Of a stretch of 64,000 bases of DNA, positions 37,618-46,729 are shown piece after piece. The stretch comes from Candidatus Rifleibacteriota bacterium (GTDB taxonomy: Bacteria; Muiribacteriota; Ozemobacteria; Ozemobacterales; Ozemobacteraceae). The stretch covers positions 1 to 64,000 of the forward strand of contig JADFXM010000007.1 in the NCBI GenBank assembly GCA_015233565.1. The letters run 5' to 3'. Numbering within the stretch: position 1 is the first letter of the stretch; every line of letters begins with the position of its first letter. The translations under genes and the position numbers were made by a program. The notes under the pieces were generated by a model that did no database searches, was not told where the DNA came from, and was given only the letters and a program-made list of their open reading frames with translations.

Positions 37618-38515
37618 TCTTTAAAAAACCTGCTTTTATAAGATTTTTTGGACATTCGTCAACACACTTCAGGCATCTTACACACTCAGCGGATCCTGGA
37701 TTCTCGTGTATTTTAATTTCCATAGGACAATTCTTTTCGCAAAGACCACACTTTGTACAAGAATTACAGTCGATTTTTAACTGGTACAAACTGTTTTTGT
37801 TGAAAAATCCATAAATTGCTCCAATCGGGCAACCGATTCGGCAGAATGCTCTGGGGGCAACAACTATTAAAAATAAAAAAAGAACCATGATTGTCCATTT
37901 CAGTTGAAACCAGAAACTCAGTGATTCTCTAATTTCCGGTTCCCCGATGACTTTGGGCAAACCCGCTTCAAATGTCCCGACTGGACAGACCATTTTGCAA
38001 TACCAGGGATAAGTTGCGCCACTTTTATTTTCTGACAGACTTGGATACCAATTTAGACGGCCAAGTTCATCACAAAATGATACCTGGTAAAACGACATAA
38101 AAATCGGGAGAAAAATAACCAATCCAAAAAAGAGAAAATATTTCAGGTGCCTTGTCCAGTCAGGTAATTTGATTTTTACTGTGGGAATTTTGTACAATAT
38201 GTCCTGCAAAAATCCGAACGGACAAAAAAAGCCACAGATGAATCTTCCAAAGATCATTCCCAGAATTCCAAAAAACCCAACCATGAAAAAACCAAAATTA
38301 AAATGTCCGGACAGTAAAGTGTCGCGAAAATTCGCAAGCGCATTCTGAAGAGCTCCCAATGGACATGCTGTGATCGAACTGGGGCATGAATAACATTGCA
38401 TTCCAGGGTTACAAATTCTTTTCAGATCACCCTTGTAGATAGTGGTTTGCAAAAAGCCTTGCCAATAAGGATTGGTTATTAAAGTTGAAATGATCTGAAC
38501 TATCCGGCGTTTCAT
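37589..38515 (-). CDS. NapH-like membrane polyferredoxin
   Basis: The 308-residue membrane protein has about five membrane segments and many Cys motifs: MQCYSCPSSITACPLGA, CGFFCPFGFLQD, CKMVCPVG and CRIGCPIGAIYG, then two C-terminal [4Fe-4S] motifs, CNSCTKCGLCEKNCP and CVRCLKCVDECP. This is the NapH/RdxA-type architecture, moving electrons across the membrane to a periplasmic acceptor. The overlapping thioredoxin and the CxxC mini-protein upstream suggest a thiol-reducing pathway. Confidence 0.9.
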   Translation of the reverse strand: MKRRIVQIISTLITNPYWQGFLQTTIYKGDLKRICNPGMQCYSCPSSITACPLGALQNALANFRDTLLSGHFNFGFFMVGFFGILGMIFGRFICGFFCPFGFLQDILYKIPTVKIKLPDWTRHLKYFLFFGLVIFLPIFMSFYQVSFCDELGRLNWYPSLSENKSGATYPWYCKMVCPVGTFEAGLPKVIGEPEIRESLSFWFQLKWTIMVLFLFLIVVAPRAFCRIGCPIGAIYGFFNKNSLYQLKIDCNSCTKCGLCEKNCPMEIKIHENPGSAECVRCLKCVDECPKNLIKAGFLKNEQTGNNKS

Positions 38516-38549
38516 ATAAATGCTTCTTTACATTTCCAGGGAGGCAATT

Positions 38550-38648
38550 CTATAACATTTCACAAGTTGCGAATAATTTACCAACACATGAAAGTACAAT
38601 CAGCGAGAATGCTATCAGAAAACGTTTGTGATTGTTTTCGCTTGCCAT
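38550..38648 (-). CDS. possible 32-residue membrane peptide
   Basis: A 32-codon frame encodes a short basic start and one hydrophobic segment (FLIAFSLIVLSCVGKLFATC). It lies between the mini-protein and the polyferredoxin on the same strand, 34 bases before the latter. It has a lipobox-like LSCVG but no strong ribosome site. Uncertain. Confidence 0.35.
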   Translation of the reverse strand: MASENNHKRFLIAFSLIVLSCVGKLFATCEML

Positions 38649-38692
38649 TTTTTAATTATCTCACACATTCTTTCGTCTGGGTGAAAAAATTT

Positions 38693-38824
38693 CTATCCTA
38701 TTCCAATGCACTCAAGACAAATTTTTATTGCCTTTCCGTAAATCTGATCGATTTCACCAGCCCACAGGCCGATTATCAGCATAGTCAGGAAAAACAAAAA
38801 AAACATTACCCATGACTTGTTCAT
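38693..38824 (-). CDS. CD1871A-like CxxC mini-protein
   Basis: A 43-residue gene, too short for ordinary calling. One membrane segment (WVMFFLFFLTMLIIGLWAG) is followed by EIDQIYGKAIKICLECIGIG at the end. The final KAIxICLECIGIG motif is the hallmark of the CD1871A family of CxxC proteins, often found next to ferredoxin-type membrane proteins. It sits directly upstream of the polyferredoxin and thioredoxin genes, supporting a redox role. The CLEC pair could carry thiol electrons or bind metal. Confidence 0.8.
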   Translation of the reverse strand: MNKSWVMFFLFFLTMLIIGLWAGEIDQIYGKAIKICLECIGIG

Positions 38825-39014
38825 CGAAAAATTTTATTTCCTTTAACTCTGTTCAACAACCAGATTGCGGTGACCTGTAAAATCCATGAAATGAGCTTGT
38901 TGCACAATTCCAAGGTTGGCAAAATTACAAAACCTGAGATCAACACTAAAAGCTTCTTCTTCAAACTCAATTTTGCATAATAATGATTTTTATTAATTAT
39001 GCAATAGGCTCAAA

Positions 39015-39761
39015 TCATTTGCAATCTTTTGACTTCTCAGTACAATCTTCACTCGAGCATGCGGTTCCGAGCATCTGGCCTTTGCCATCCCAGACTGAAA
39101 TGAGACCTTTCAGATTTTTTCCATCTACTCCTTTGGGAATTGCCCAATAGAGCGTTTCAGGGGCGTGGCAACTCTGAGATTCAACTAAATAATCCCGGTT
39201 ATCAGATAACACTGCCTTAAAAGTTGGAAGAGTCGAAGAATCCTTTTGGACAACATCTTCGATTACATAAAACTTTACCCGTCCCTTTTCAATCAGTTCA
39301 TCACCGACAAAACAACAAACGTAACCCATCAAAATAAGGTTATTTTTTTCATCAATGTCCTTTTCAAGATGGGCAGTTATTGTCACTCTTTTGACTTTGA
39401 TAATCTCATTTACTAATTTTTCCAAATCATCACCAGGTTTCAAGACTTTGTCATCAACTACGATGACTGGGAGACTTGTGCTTGCAATATTGTTATCTTT
39501 GATTTCATCTTGTACTTCCTTGCTTAGCTGAGCTTCCTTCGGAAAAACCACTTCATGAATCTGGTGTTTCAATTTTGTCGACACTTTTTGTACTGCTTCA
39601 AGTGCTTTTGCATTCTCTTTTTCATCTGTTCCAAGGAAGACTTTGGCAAGGGCATTGAATTCAGTTCTACCAGGCTTTGTACCTTCCGCAAAAATTGAAC
39701 AGGTACAAAACATACCAACTATCAAAGACAGAAAAAAATAATGTAGCTTCATTTTGCTCAT
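39015..39761 (-). CDS. exported Cys-containing protein of the redox group
   Basis: About 248 residues from the Met at 39761, chosen for the AAGGGA just upstream; a longer frame reaches 39821. A signal peptide (KLHYFFLSLIVGMFCTCSIFA) is followed by a domain with LPVIVVDDKVLKPGDDLEKL, like a thioredoxin-fold strand-turn, then a second region with GYVCCFVGDE, ESQSCHAPETLYWAIP and a Cys-rich tail CSSEDCTEKSKDC. Family not recognised. It leads the redox gene group and is probably a periplasmic partner or substrate. Confidence 0.72.
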   Translation of the reverse strand: MSKMKLHYFFLSLIVGMFCTCSIFAEGTKPGRTEFNALAKVFLGTDEKENAKALEAVQKVSTKLKHQIHEVVFPKEAQLSKEVQDEIKDNNIASTSLPVIVVDDKVLKPGDDLEKLVNEIIKVKRVTITAHLEKDIDEKNNLILMGYVCCFVGDELIEKGRVKFYVIEDVVQKDSSTLPTFKAVLSDNRDYLVESQSCHAPETLYWAIPKGVDGKNLKGLISVWDGKGQMLGTACSSEDCTEKSKDCK

Positions 39762-39829
39762 TCTTCCCTTTTTTTTAAGTTTTTTTGTTACTATCACTGT
39801 TAACTGATAAAAATATGCCAAAAGCCGGC

Positions 39830-39992
39830 CGATTCAACAGAGAAAAAGAGTAAAAATATTTGACTTCCAAAACTGCATCAACACAAGCGTGGAAAGTTTA
39901 GAAAAAATATAGTTTCGCGAAATTTTTTTTTTGAATTACTGGTTAATTGCCAATGTCAATATGAATTTACTCTTTGTAACTGTCGATTCTGC
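39830..39992 (+). repeat. R5 repeat, copy c, with imperfect target duplication
   Basis: A 145-base R5 element (39839-39983). The flanks CGATTCAAC (39830-39838) and CGATTCTGC (39984-39992) match at seven of nine positions, as expected for a slightly aged target duplication. It lies between the NHL gene and the redox group. Confidence 0.75.
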
Positions 39993-40186
39993 ATTCAAAA
40001 GGGGCAAACGCAAATTTGATTCCACTTGGGTTTGGATTCGGCTCACCGGACGGCTTCGAATCAACTCCACTAGCCTGTTTTGGCGAAACGCCTGAATCCA
40101 AGACTTTCTTCTGAAAATCAAAACTAATGGATATTTTGACGAAAATTTGCGTTTACCCTTTTAGTCGAAATATTCCGTTGTTAAAA

Positions 40187-41113
40187 TTACTTTTTCGGTG
40201 AAAAGACGTGGACTTTACAGCTTCCATCATCTACCACATAGACTGTTCCTTTGGAGTCAACTGCTATATCAACGTATCCACATGCTTTGGAAAATACTCC
40301 CTGGCCGAATGCGCAAATGAATTTCCCTGAATTCTCGAACAATTGAACGCGAGGGGTTTCCTTTTCAGCAGTAAAAACCTGATCCTTCGGGCCAATTGCT
40401 AAGTGAACCGGGTTGCAGCATCCGGTAAAGCATCCCGGGTCATTAGCGTATTTTCCCCAATTTCGAAGAAGTTTTCCTTCCGTATCAAAAACGCATACAC
40501 GGTGCTCACCCAGCTCGGCAACAAAAATGTTTCCTTTTGAATCAGCTGCTAGATCGAGAAATCCACAACATACGCTTAAATTTCCCCAGCTTTTAATAAA
40601 TTCACCCTGTTTGGAAAATTTTTGGACTTCCCGAGTGGAATTATTTCCAAGATATACAAAATCCCCAAAAATTGTTAGACCACCAGGACGGGAAATTTTG
40701 CGCTGGGCGTTTCCTTTGAAATCCCATTTCTTGATAAGCTTTCCATCTTTATCGAACTTTTCAATAAGTCCGGTCTCTTTTCCTTCTTCAGCAACGTAAA
40801 CTTCGCCATTAACATCAACAACTACCGCTCTCGGAACATTTGCTGTGGCCAACTTGGCCAGGAATTTTCCATCTGATGATAATTTTTGAATTCGTCGATT
40901 CCCTGCGTCACAGACATATAGGGCATCCTTACTGTCTACTGCAATTCCGCATGGGTTAATGAACTCACCATCGCCTTTGCCATTGCTTCCCCATGATTTA
41001 TCCAAGTTGTATTGATCAATACCTGCGAATGAAAAACTGGAAATTAATACCAGTACAACCAATAAAATTTCTTTGCGAAATTTTTTCATTGTCCCAAGTT
41101 CCTTTTTAATCAT
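40187..41113 (-). CDS. secreted NHL-repeat protein
   Basis: The 308-residue protein has a signal peptide (EILLVVLVLISSFSFA) and six NHL blades, for example NPCGIAVDSKDALYVCDAGN then RRIQKLSSDGKFLAKL, and CGFLDLAADSKGNIFVAELG. NHL propellers bind ligands or proteins. Several Cys (SVCCGF, GCFTGCCNP, KACGYV) are unusual and could form disulfides, fitting the thiol-redox genes downstream. AAGGAG precedes the ATG. It is the likely first gene of a minus-strand group. Confidence 0.85.
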   Translation of the reverse strand: MIKKELGTMKKFRKEILLVVLVLISSFSFAGIDQYNLDKSWGSNGKGDGEFINPCGIAVDSKDALYVCDAGNRRIQKLSSDGKFLAKLATANVPRAVVVDVNGEVYVAEEGKETGLIEKFDKDGKLIKKWDFKGNAQRKISRPGGLTIFGDFVYLGNNSTREVQKFSKQGEFIKSWGNLSVCCGFLDLAADSKGNIFVAELGEHRVCVFDTEGKLLRNWGKYANDPGCFTGCCNPVHLAIGPKDQVFTAEKETPRVQLFENSGKFICAFGQGVFSKACGYVDIAVDSKGTVYVVDDGSCKVHVFSPKK

Positions 41114-41413
41114 GTGTAATTCTCCTTGCGATAAGTTTTTGGCTTAACAACCCAATAAAAATACATTCGGAGAGTGTTTTCTCCTAACAGTTGAAATGAT
41201 ATCAGTTTTCCGAAGTCCTGGCAAACATTGTCGAAAATAGCCATGATAAACGCCTACTTTTGCCGAAAATGTCTATTAATCGCGGTTTTTGAAGCTGAAA
41301 CTATTGACGCATTTGAACCGCTAAACCCGGCGGTGAGGAGGCGTGAAAAATTGCCCTGTTCTGGCCAATTCCCTTGAAGGAAAAAGTCTTCGTAGTGAAA
41401 GAGGGTATACATA
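41114..41413. other. intergenic gap, nothing recognised
   Basis: A 300-base gap between minus-strand genes without a recognised gene or family repeat. Confidence 0.35.
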
Positions 41414-42502
41414 TTATTCGGCTGGTTTTGAATCTTCCACTATCTTAACAAATTGATCAAAAGTATATCTGCCTTCTTTTTTTCCCTGAATAATAACAGG
41501 TATTCCGTTAAACATCACTTTTACAAAATGTTTCCCATTATCAATATACAATTCGAAATCGATATGTGAAGCGTAGGGAGGATTCATATCCAAAGGAACT
41601 CCCAGTGCGCTCATTACAGGTAAAATCGATGTGTCATGCCCGGAATAGAGGAAAAATTTGTATTCCTGTTTCCCATTTAAAACCCTTTCCATTTCATCCT
41701 TAAGTTTAAATAAGAACTCACTTCCGATGAAATTTCCGATAACTTTCGGTTTGTACTGTTGAGCCATAAACCAGGCTGCCAGATTAATAATTGTTTGGGC
41801 ATCGTCATTAGACAAGCCTTGGGGGAAGGGAACACCGTATCTATTCCGTACATTTAAATTGTCACCAATCTTACCCAAATCGTTTATGCTGTCTATTTTC
41901 ACTCCAAAAATTTTGGACCAGGATTCGAGTTTGTCTTTATATTTATTGTTTTCCTTTTTCCAAAATTCGGTGGAAAAGACGTATTTTTCGCACATTTTAT
42001 TGAATTTATCTGTTCTTACACCATAAGCCAGAAGAAAATTATCCACGCGAGCCGGAAGCGTTCTAATTGGTATAGGCTGATAAGCGGCAGGAAGTGCAGG
42101 AATGCCATTTTGAAGTTTTGGTCCAAAACCTGGTGGATAAAGACCTAACAGAAAAGATTGGGCACTTTGAATAGTCCTGTTAAAATCAGTTGCTAAAGCA
42201 TAAATAGAAGAATTTACATAGTTCGGAGTTAGAAGTTTTAACTCATCCACATAGCGTTTCCTAAGCTCAGAACCGAGTTTTCTTTCTTGATTCATGCCAA
42301 GGGGGGTTAGTTCGCCTTTCCCTATTTCCCATTTGTAGGGGTCAGTTATAATATCATGTAATGGAGTCCTATCTCCATGCCTGATAAGAGTCACTGCAAA
42401 CAGCAATTTTTCCTCGGCACTTAAATTAATATTAGGAAATAAAGAAAAAAGCAGTAGATAAAGGAACAGAAGCAAATTAAAGCATTTGTAGGTGCGTTTC
42501 AT
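41414..42502 (-). CDS. secreted histidine acid phosphatase
   Basis: The 362-residue protein has a signal peptide (YKCFNLLLFLYLLLFSLFPN) and the histidine acid phosphatase signature LIRHGDRTPLHD, with the distal His-Asp pair in YSGHDTSILPVMSALG. The phosphoryl enters a His phosphoenzyme. Relatives include acid phosphatases and phytases. Probably periplasmic phosphate scavenging; substrate unknown. Confidence 0.9.
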   Translation of the reverse strand: MKRTYKCFNLLLFLYLLLFSLFPNINLSAEEKLLFAVTLIRHGDRTPLHDIITDPYKWEIGKGELTPLGMNQERKLGSELRKRYVDELKLLTPNYVNSSIYALATDFNRTIQSAQSFLLGLYPPGFGPKLQNGIPALPAAYQPIPIRTLPARVDNFLLAYGVRTDKFNKMCEKYVFSTEFWKKENNKYKDKLESWSKIFGVKIDSINDLGKIGDNLNVRNRYGVPFPQGLSNDDAQTIINLAAWFMAQQYKPKVIGNFIGSEFLFKLKDEMERVLNGKQEYKFFLYSGHDTSILPVMSALGVPLDMNPPYASHIDFELYIDNGKHFVKVMFNGIPVIIQGKKEGRYTFDQFVKIVEDSKPAE

Positions 42503-43439
42503 TTTTTGTAATCTCCTTTTTCTGTTTAGCCATCGCTATCAATAAGATTTACTACCAAATAATAGTACAAAAACTTTTCCAATAGTCTGAATCCATGGGT
42601 TATATGGATTTACCAGTTCTAACACAGGCCCATTTTGTGCGTCAACTAAGATTCTCTGAAATTGATTAATATTTATGACTCACTCGAGTTCAGAATTCCT
42701 GGTATCGATAGTTTGCATTTTCTCGGAAAAGGGCTTCAAAAGGTAGTTTTCTGATTTGGGAATACTTTTCGGTTGGATTTTATCCAAAGACCAACTTATA
42801 CCAATTGAGCGTGAGCACGATATTTTATGGAAGTTTGATCAAAATAAATTAGGGCGAAAAGCACTAAAAACAAAAGCTAGCGACTAAAGGAAAAGCCTTT
42901 CAACAGAAGGTGTGTGGATTTTGCCTACTCCCTTGAGGAATTTGATCAGATTCTTGATCTTTCCCATGAAATAATTTGGCTCCACTCACCAATTTCAATT
43001 AGTACGTTCATCTGTGACAAAGGACTAGTGCCAATCGACCGAAATACTCGCCGCGAATTGCTGTTTTGGAGGTTTAGTGACATTTAAAAAAAAGGTTAGT
43101 TGTGATAAAGTATTCCTCGTTTTTTAAAACGGTCTCTCATACTCCGAAAGATGAGTTCCAAACGGATTGGCCACTTGGTGGGTTTGCACAAACTATAGAG
43201 GTGGCTTTGGGGTTCGTTGAAAATTTTTACGAAAACAGGGTTGTGCCAATCTGAAAAGGGACTCCACCTTTTCCAGTGAATCCATGGAAATTTAAGCGGG
43301 TGGGTGCAAAAAATTCATTTTTTTGCTGACTTTTTTTCGTTATTTTTCCGACTATTTCTCCGAACTCAGCCTAAATACTACATAGTAATTTGGCGCGAAA
43401 AATGCTTGGAATAAGAAAAAATTCTATCAGGTGAAAAAA
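42503..43439. other. repeat-rich intergenic gap
   Basis: Contains a diverged R6 copy (42689-42798), an R2 end (from 42799) interrupted by an R3 element (42807-42987), then R2-like sequence for about 25 bases. A short block at 43029-43062 is shared with 28676-28713. No gene recognised in the rest. Confidence 0.6.
42800..42994 (+). repeat. R3 repeat, copy a, inserted in an R2 end
   Basis: A 181-base element (42807-42987) flanked by ACCAATT (42800-42806 and 42988-42994). Removing it restores TACCAATTTCAATTAG, the normal right terminus of R2. The same element occurs at 44691-44872. Terminal inverted repeats are weak (only GAG is clear). Confidence 0.85.
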
Positions 43440-44387
43440 ATGAAGGCAAAAATTCATAATTCAGCAGTTTTCTTTTGTTTCTTTCTTTTGCTTTTTGCGA
43501 TTTCAGAAGTCACTGCAATTCCAGTTGCCGAACAGACTTTGAACGAAGCTGTTCATAAGAGCTTTTTAAGGATTACTTCAGATAGCCCACAAACTACTTC
43601 TGGCTTCGATTACTCTCAACTGGAAACTTTGTATGAAAATGTTTATAACCACCCCATCGCATGTTTCGATGCCTTGCAAAAATATGACCCACAGGGCAAT
43701 ATTGGGTTTTGTTTTGGAAGGGCAATGGCTGTTCAATTATTAGCGAGAAAAATGGGCCTGAAGAAGGAATGCCAGGCAAGGGTATTTGCCATTGGTGCGC
43801 TGGGACAAGACCCCAAAAACCCTGATTGGAGATTCCATACATCTGCCATGGTCAAGGATGAAAAAGGTGAGTGGTACACAATTGATCCAGTAATGGGTTG
43901 CCCAATGACATTGAAACAATGGATCGAAAAAGAACAGGGCGAGGATGATCCTGAACGCAAAGCAAAATTTTATATTACGACTGCGGATTGTGTCATTCCT
44001 GACATAAGAATTTTCCCTGCAGTATCTAAAGAAACGGGCGAGGGAATTATTGAAATATCTTTCAACCCTAAAGATCACGAGGGATTTACTCTGCGGCCTG
44101 AATTGAATCCAGCTGCTTACGAGCTTTCTGCCGCTGCCTGTGAAAAATATTTTCTCACTGCGACGGAAGCTCCTGCTGAACGTTTTGATTTCCTGAAACT
44201 AGTTTGTAATGATATTGAAGTTTCCTATAATGGCTATTTTGTTGATTTAGTGAAATCAATAGAACAATCTGTGCCAGGACATTTGACTATTGCTTTACAT
44301 GCAGCTCATGTTACAAATTCACCTAAACTGAACAGAAACATTTATGGAAATGGAAGTATCAGATTTAATGCACTTTTGAATAAATAG
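43440..44387 (+). CDS. exported protein-glutaminase-like enzyme
   Basis: About 315 residues, ATG at 43440 with AGGTG upstream. After a signal peptide (NSAVFFCFFLLLFAISEVTA) the sequence has a papain-like triad resembling the protein-glutaminase family: Cys in NIGFCFGRAMAVQLLARKMG, His in WRFHTSAMVKDEKG and Asp in WYTIDPVMG. Such enzymes deamidate glutamine side chains in proteins. The C-terminal 150 residues are unassigned. Not linked to the lasso operon, so a poor candidate for its missing peptidase. Confidence 0.75.
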   Translation: MKAKIHNSAVFFCFFLLLFAISEVTAIPVAEQTLNEAVHKSFLRITSDSPQTTSGFDYSQLETLYENVYNHPIACFDALQKYDPQGNIGFCFGRAMAVQLLARKMGLKKECQARVFAIGALGQDPKNPDWRFHTSAMVKDEKGEWYTIDPVMGCPMTLKQWIEKEQGEDDPERKAKFYITTADCVIPDIRIFPAVSKETGEGIIEISFNPKDHEGFTLRPELNPAAYELSAAACEKYFLTATEAPAERFDFLKLVCNDIEVSYNGYFVDLVKSIEQSVPGHLTIALHAAHVTNSPKLNRNIYGNGSIRFNALLNK

Positions 44388-44506
44388 TAATACCAAACCC
44401 ACGAAATAATAATGTAACTCTTTCGACGGTTTACAGCGCCAGAGGCTTGATCGAACCTATCAATTTGCGTGTTTACTTTAAAGAATTTGAATAAGTCAAC
44501 GGACAT

Positions 44507-44967
44507 ATAAATTTCCCGCAGAGAAGGTGTGAAATATTTGAAATTTAACTGGTGAATATAATCGCAATGGTTTTCCAGTGCGGCTTCTGGAGTCAACAAG
44601 TCTTCAAAAAATCTGTTACTATCGGATAAAAGCTGACCAAGGCACCGCCGGAATACTGACCCACGTTGCCGCGTGGCAACATTTAACTCTGAGCGTGAGC
44701 ACGATATTTTATGGAAGTTTGATCAAAATAAATTAGGGCGAAAAGCACTAAAAACAAAAGCTAGCGACTAAAGGAAAAGCCTTTCAACAGAAGGTGATGT
44801 AAATTTTGCCTACTCCCTTGAGGAATTTGATCAGATTCGTGATTTTTCCCATGAAATAATTTGGCTCCACTCAACTCTTTTGACCAAGCTTTTTCTTTAG
44901 TTGTTGCTTTTCTTTGATGGGTCTTTTTTTCTTTTATGGTGGGTCAGAAATTAGCCGGGTCTACCAA
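44507..44967 (+). repeat. R7 fragment, R1 copy b and nested R3 copy b
   Basis: 44507-44600 shares TAAATTTCCC ... GGTGTGAAATATTTGAAATT with 48021-48120 (R7). R1 copy b is 44641-44690 plus 44873-44967; an R3 element of 182 bases (44691-44872) splits it and is flanked by AACTCT (44685-44690, 44873-44878). The unoccupied R1 copy at 1-137 has a single AACTCT at 45-50, so the insertion and duplication are certain. Confidence 0.9.
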
Positions 44968-45029
44968 AAAAATCAATTATTTCACAGCTTTTGGGTAAAA
45001 CAAATTAGTGAAAATAGGTTAGGTAACAA

Positions 45030-46373
45030 ATGATCATTCGATTTTCAAAAAAAAATCTTCGTAATTTTGCCATAGCTTTCTTTTTGTTTTTAATTTGTTT
45101 GGGGGTTATTTCGATTGTTTTTTTTTACAAAACGCTCTTTTCTCCTCCCAAAACGCGTTTAAAGCTGGATAAGTTTTATCCGGAAATTCCACCGGATAGC
45201 AGATACCATTACATTGTACTTCCTATCGACCATAATCATCCTGAGCGGGGCCAATTCAAAAGTTTCTATATTTTTTCGCCCTCCTATAAAGTGGGATCAT
45301 GTCCAATCTTTGTATTAACCGATGGACAAATGAATCTTGTTGGAATGAAACCGGATTTTGATTTTTTTGAAGGAAGATTGAAAGGCCAGTCTTACGTGTT
45401 GTTTTCAACCAGAGGGCAATTCCCAACTTCTTTCCCTGAAGTGTACAATGAAAATGGTAGTTTGAAAATAGAGGAAGCTGTTAAATTACTTGACTCTGAC
45501 CAACAGATTGAAGATATCGAAGCCGTAAGATGTCAAATGCTGAAAGAGGGAAAACTTCCAAAAGATGGGAAGATAATGATTTTTGGGGCATCCGGAGCGG
45601 GAATCCTTGCTCAACAATATATTGAAAAATATGGAAAATATGTTTCCAGAGCTTTTCTTGAAGTAACAGGAGCTCCGGATATCTCAGTGAAAAGTGGGGC
45701 CAATTACAGTCGCGATCTGAATGACTTCAGCCCTGAACTCCAGGAGTTGTTTGCAAAAGCCATTCAATCGGGAAAATATGATCCTGCCTATCTTTCTTAT
45801 TTATTTTATCAGATTTCAAGAAACTCCAAGTCCAGTATAAGTGATCAGGTCAGTTTTTTTAAAAAGATATTGGATGGCTCCAGTTGGGAATATTATTCCT
45901 GGTTGATTAAACCAAGCTATAATCTTGGACTTGTACAAGCATTTTTTTCGATTCCTTCCGGAGCTTCAGGAAAGGTTCGCTGGTTTGAGTTAGTTGGAAA
46001 TGATTTGAAACAGTCACCTGAACCAGCTAAAAAGGCTGACAATCTTATGAATATTTTTTCTCATGCTCTTTTCACAGATTTTTTGGAAAAAGAAAAACTT
46101 GGACAAATTAAAATCAAAACTTTCAATTTTAACCGTGAAAACTACGAAGGTGAAACCTTTATATTAGCAGGCGAAAGAGACATTGTTTTTTCTCCGAAAA
46201 TTGCACAGGCGATGTTCAAATTATACAAAAAATGTAAGTTGATTCTTTTGGATGACGGCCATCGTATGGTGAATCATACTGATTATCTGATTCAGTTGCG
46301 AACAGCTTTTTTTAATTATGGCCTGGATTCCAAAGAATTTCTTGAAATCTGCGAAAAGAACAAAAAAAGTTGA
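45030..46373 (+). CDS. membrane-anchored alpha/beta-hydrolase (S33-like)
   Basis: The 447-residue protein has an N-terminal anchor or signal (FAIAFFLFLICLGVISIVFF) and a large alpha/beta-hydrolase domain. The nucleophile is in IFGASGAGILAQQYIEKYG, the acid in LAGERDIVFS and the His in LDDGHRMV. IVLPIDHNHPERGQ is typical of tripeptidyl-aminopeptidase-like S33 proteins. Likely a periplasmic peptidase or esterase. Confidence 0.8.
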   Translation: MIIRFSKKNLRNFAIAFFLFLICLGVISIVFFYKTLFSPPKTRLKLDKFYPEIPPDSRYHYIVLPIDHNHPERGQFKSFYIFSPSYKVGSCPIFVLTDGQMNLVGMKPDFDFFEGRLKGQSYVLFSTRGQFPTSFPEVYNENGSLKIEEAVKLLDSDQQIEDIEAVRCQMLKEGKLPKDGKIMIFGASGAGILAQQYIEKYGKYVSRAFLEVTGAPDISVKSGANYSRDLNDFSPELQELFAKAIQSGKYDPAYLSYLFYQISRNSKSSISDQVSFFKKILDGSSWEYYSWLIKPSYNLGLVQAFFSIPSGASGKVRWFELVGNDLKQSPEPAKKADNLMNIFSHALFTDFLEKEKLGQIKIKTFNFNRENYEGETFILAGERDIVFSPKIAQAMFKLYKKCKLILLDDGHRMVNHTDYLIQLRTAFFNYGLDSKEFLEICEKNKKS

Positions 46374-46729
46374 CTTGGTACTGGCAAAACATTTTAATGT
46401 TATAATAAACATCGAAAATTTTTCACAAAACAAAAAACTTTTTGCGGCAGAGTACTGGAAATCTTAATACAGGAATCAAAAAATCGTTAGGGGGCTAGAA
46501 GATGGGTGGTGTAGAAGTTGGTTGATTTGCGGACTCGAAGCACTTGACTCGGCACGTTTCAAGATGAAATGTGAAAGTGTAGAAGTTTCTTGATGTGCGG
46601 ACTCGAAGCGCCCTGTTGGGCTGATTTATGCATTTGTTAATTTAGCTCCTTATTTAAAATTAGTTATACTAAGATATGAAACTTAATTATTTTGAGCAAA
46701 CTTTAAATCTTCTTTCGGGGAGGAAAGCC
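46374..46729. other. intergenic gap with a short tandem repeat
   Basis: Two copies of a 40-base unit GTAGAAGTT..TTGAT.TGCGGACTCGAAGC occur at 46512-46556 and 46579-46616. No gene recognised. Confidence 0.5.

Noticed and set aside
43440..44387. the missing lasso leader peptidase
   Set aside because: It has a Cys-His-Asp region but a signal peptide, a protein-glutaminase-like pattern, and lies 32 kb away among exported enzymes.
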